Below are positions 4,715 to 5,103 of a stretch of DNA of 5,103 nt, piece by piece. A model generated the notes under the pieces. It worked only from the letters and a program-made list of their open reading frames with translations. It was not told the DNA's origin and made no database searches. The position numbers and the translations under genes were made by a program. The stretch is from an uncultured bacterium (GTDB taxonomy: Bacteria; Actinomycetota; Coriobacteriia; Coriobacteriales; Atopobiaceae): the NCBI GenBank assembly GCA_905214175.1, contig CAJMLD010000125.1:1-5103 (forward strand). Direction: 5' to 3'. The number at the start of each line of letters is the position of its first letter. Positions within the stretch are counted from its first letter, which is position 1.

Positions 4715-5103
4715 ATGAGCGTCAGTGAACTCATGGACGAGAAGGACATGGCCGACCTGCTCGTGAGCGTTCCCGCGGTGGAACTGCTTCACGGCGCCGT
4801 GTGGGCAGAGCCGCTGGGGCACGGTTGGTCCCATCCCTGGCGCTTTGCAAAGAGCCAGCTCAAGGCTATTGGCAGCTGCCGAGCCTGGCATCCTGGCCTC
4901 TATCGCGCCATGGCCGCGTGCACGTCGGGCATTACCGTGGAGTTCGAGACAGACTCCTCGTCAATCGTGCTTGAGGCCCGTGTCGAGCCCTTTCCGCGTG
5001 GCTCGCGAGAAGTCCTCGAGGAGGCTGCCGCGTGCGCCTTCGCGCCAGACGGCCCCCTTGACGGCTTCTCGTGCGACGTTGACGGAAGGCACCTTCCCTG
5101 TGT
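4715..5103 (+). CDS. Probable SGNH/GDSL-type hydrolase, N-terminal part (truncated by window)
   Basis: The frame is open from the ATG at 4715 to the window end (129 complete codons), so only the amino-terminal part is seen. AGAGAGG (4699-4705) lies 9 nt upstream. The visible part has HPWRF (40-44), SCRAWHPGLYRAM (54-66) and TSGITVEFETDS (70-81) followed by a beta-rich stretch (IVLEARVEPFP, 84-94). That pattern (aromatic HPG, then TSGI..EFETDS) resembles the N-terminal beta-sandwich domain that precedes the catalytic domain of some SGNH/GDSL esterases, such as SsfX3-type proteins. The catalytic Ser, Asp and His would lie beyond the window, so hydrolase activity is inferred from resemblance alone. 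No signal peptide is apparent. The gene probably has its own promoter rather than belonging to the preceding run. Confidence 0.6.
   Translation, partial: MSVSELMDEKDMADLLVSVPAVELLHGAVWAEPLGHGWSHPWRFAKSQLKAIGSCRAWHPGLYRAMAACTSGITVEFETDSSSIVLEARVEPFPRGSREVLEEAAACAFAPDGPLDGFSCDVDGRHLPC

Noticed and set aside
4018..4749. Minus-strand open frame (243 codons) opposite the glycosylase gene
   Set aside because: It is the shadow of a well-supported plus-strand gene, with no recognisable motif and no ribosome site of note.

Overview
This is a GC-rich, ordinary-looking stretch of bacterial chromosome with compact genes. Codon use and protein resemblances suggest a high-GC actinobacterium, and the mix of genes (UMF1-type transporter, short cytosolic zinc phospholipase-C-like protein, PPP-type phosphatase, HDG-type glycosylase) fits Coriobacteriia of the Olsenella/Atopobium kind. 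That placement is inference from recall; no rRNA or marker gene is present.

Layout: positions 1-199 are non-coding. They hold two diverged 46-nt repeat copies 61 nt apart, a 26-nt near-palindrome, and a strong intrinsic terminator that serves the leftward gene. A UMF1-family major facilitator transporter occupies 200-1432 on the minus strand. A 299-nt divergent intergenic region (1433-1731) follows, with an operator-like palindrome and a possible -10 element. Rightward from there are a zinc-dependent phospholipase C-family protein (1732-2694), a Vsr-type mismatch endonuclease starting at TTG (2711-3223), a PPP/calcineurin-type metallophosphoesterase (3276-4079) and a hypoxanthine/uracil-DNA glycosylase-family protein (4069-4605) that overlaps the phosphatase by 11 nt. 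After a likely terminator (4608-4630) and promoter-like elements comes the 5' part of a probable SGNH/GDSL-type hydrolase (4715 to the window end), cut by the edge.

How the genes relate: the four genes from 1732 to 4605 lie on one strand with gaps of 16 and 52 nt and one overlap, and no convincing terminator between them, so they could share a transcript. Two of them are predicted to deal with deaminated DNA bases: Vsr with T:G mismatches left by 5-methylcytosine deamination, and the glycosylase with hypoxanthine or uracil. The phosphatase is translationally linked to the glycosylase. No cytosine methyltransferase partner for Vsr is in the window. I see no mobile element, CRISPR array, tRNA or rRNA, and no clearly new multi-gene system. 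The most unusual items are the tandem repeat/palindrome block at the left edge, the Vsr active-site variation, and the small base-repair neighbourhood.
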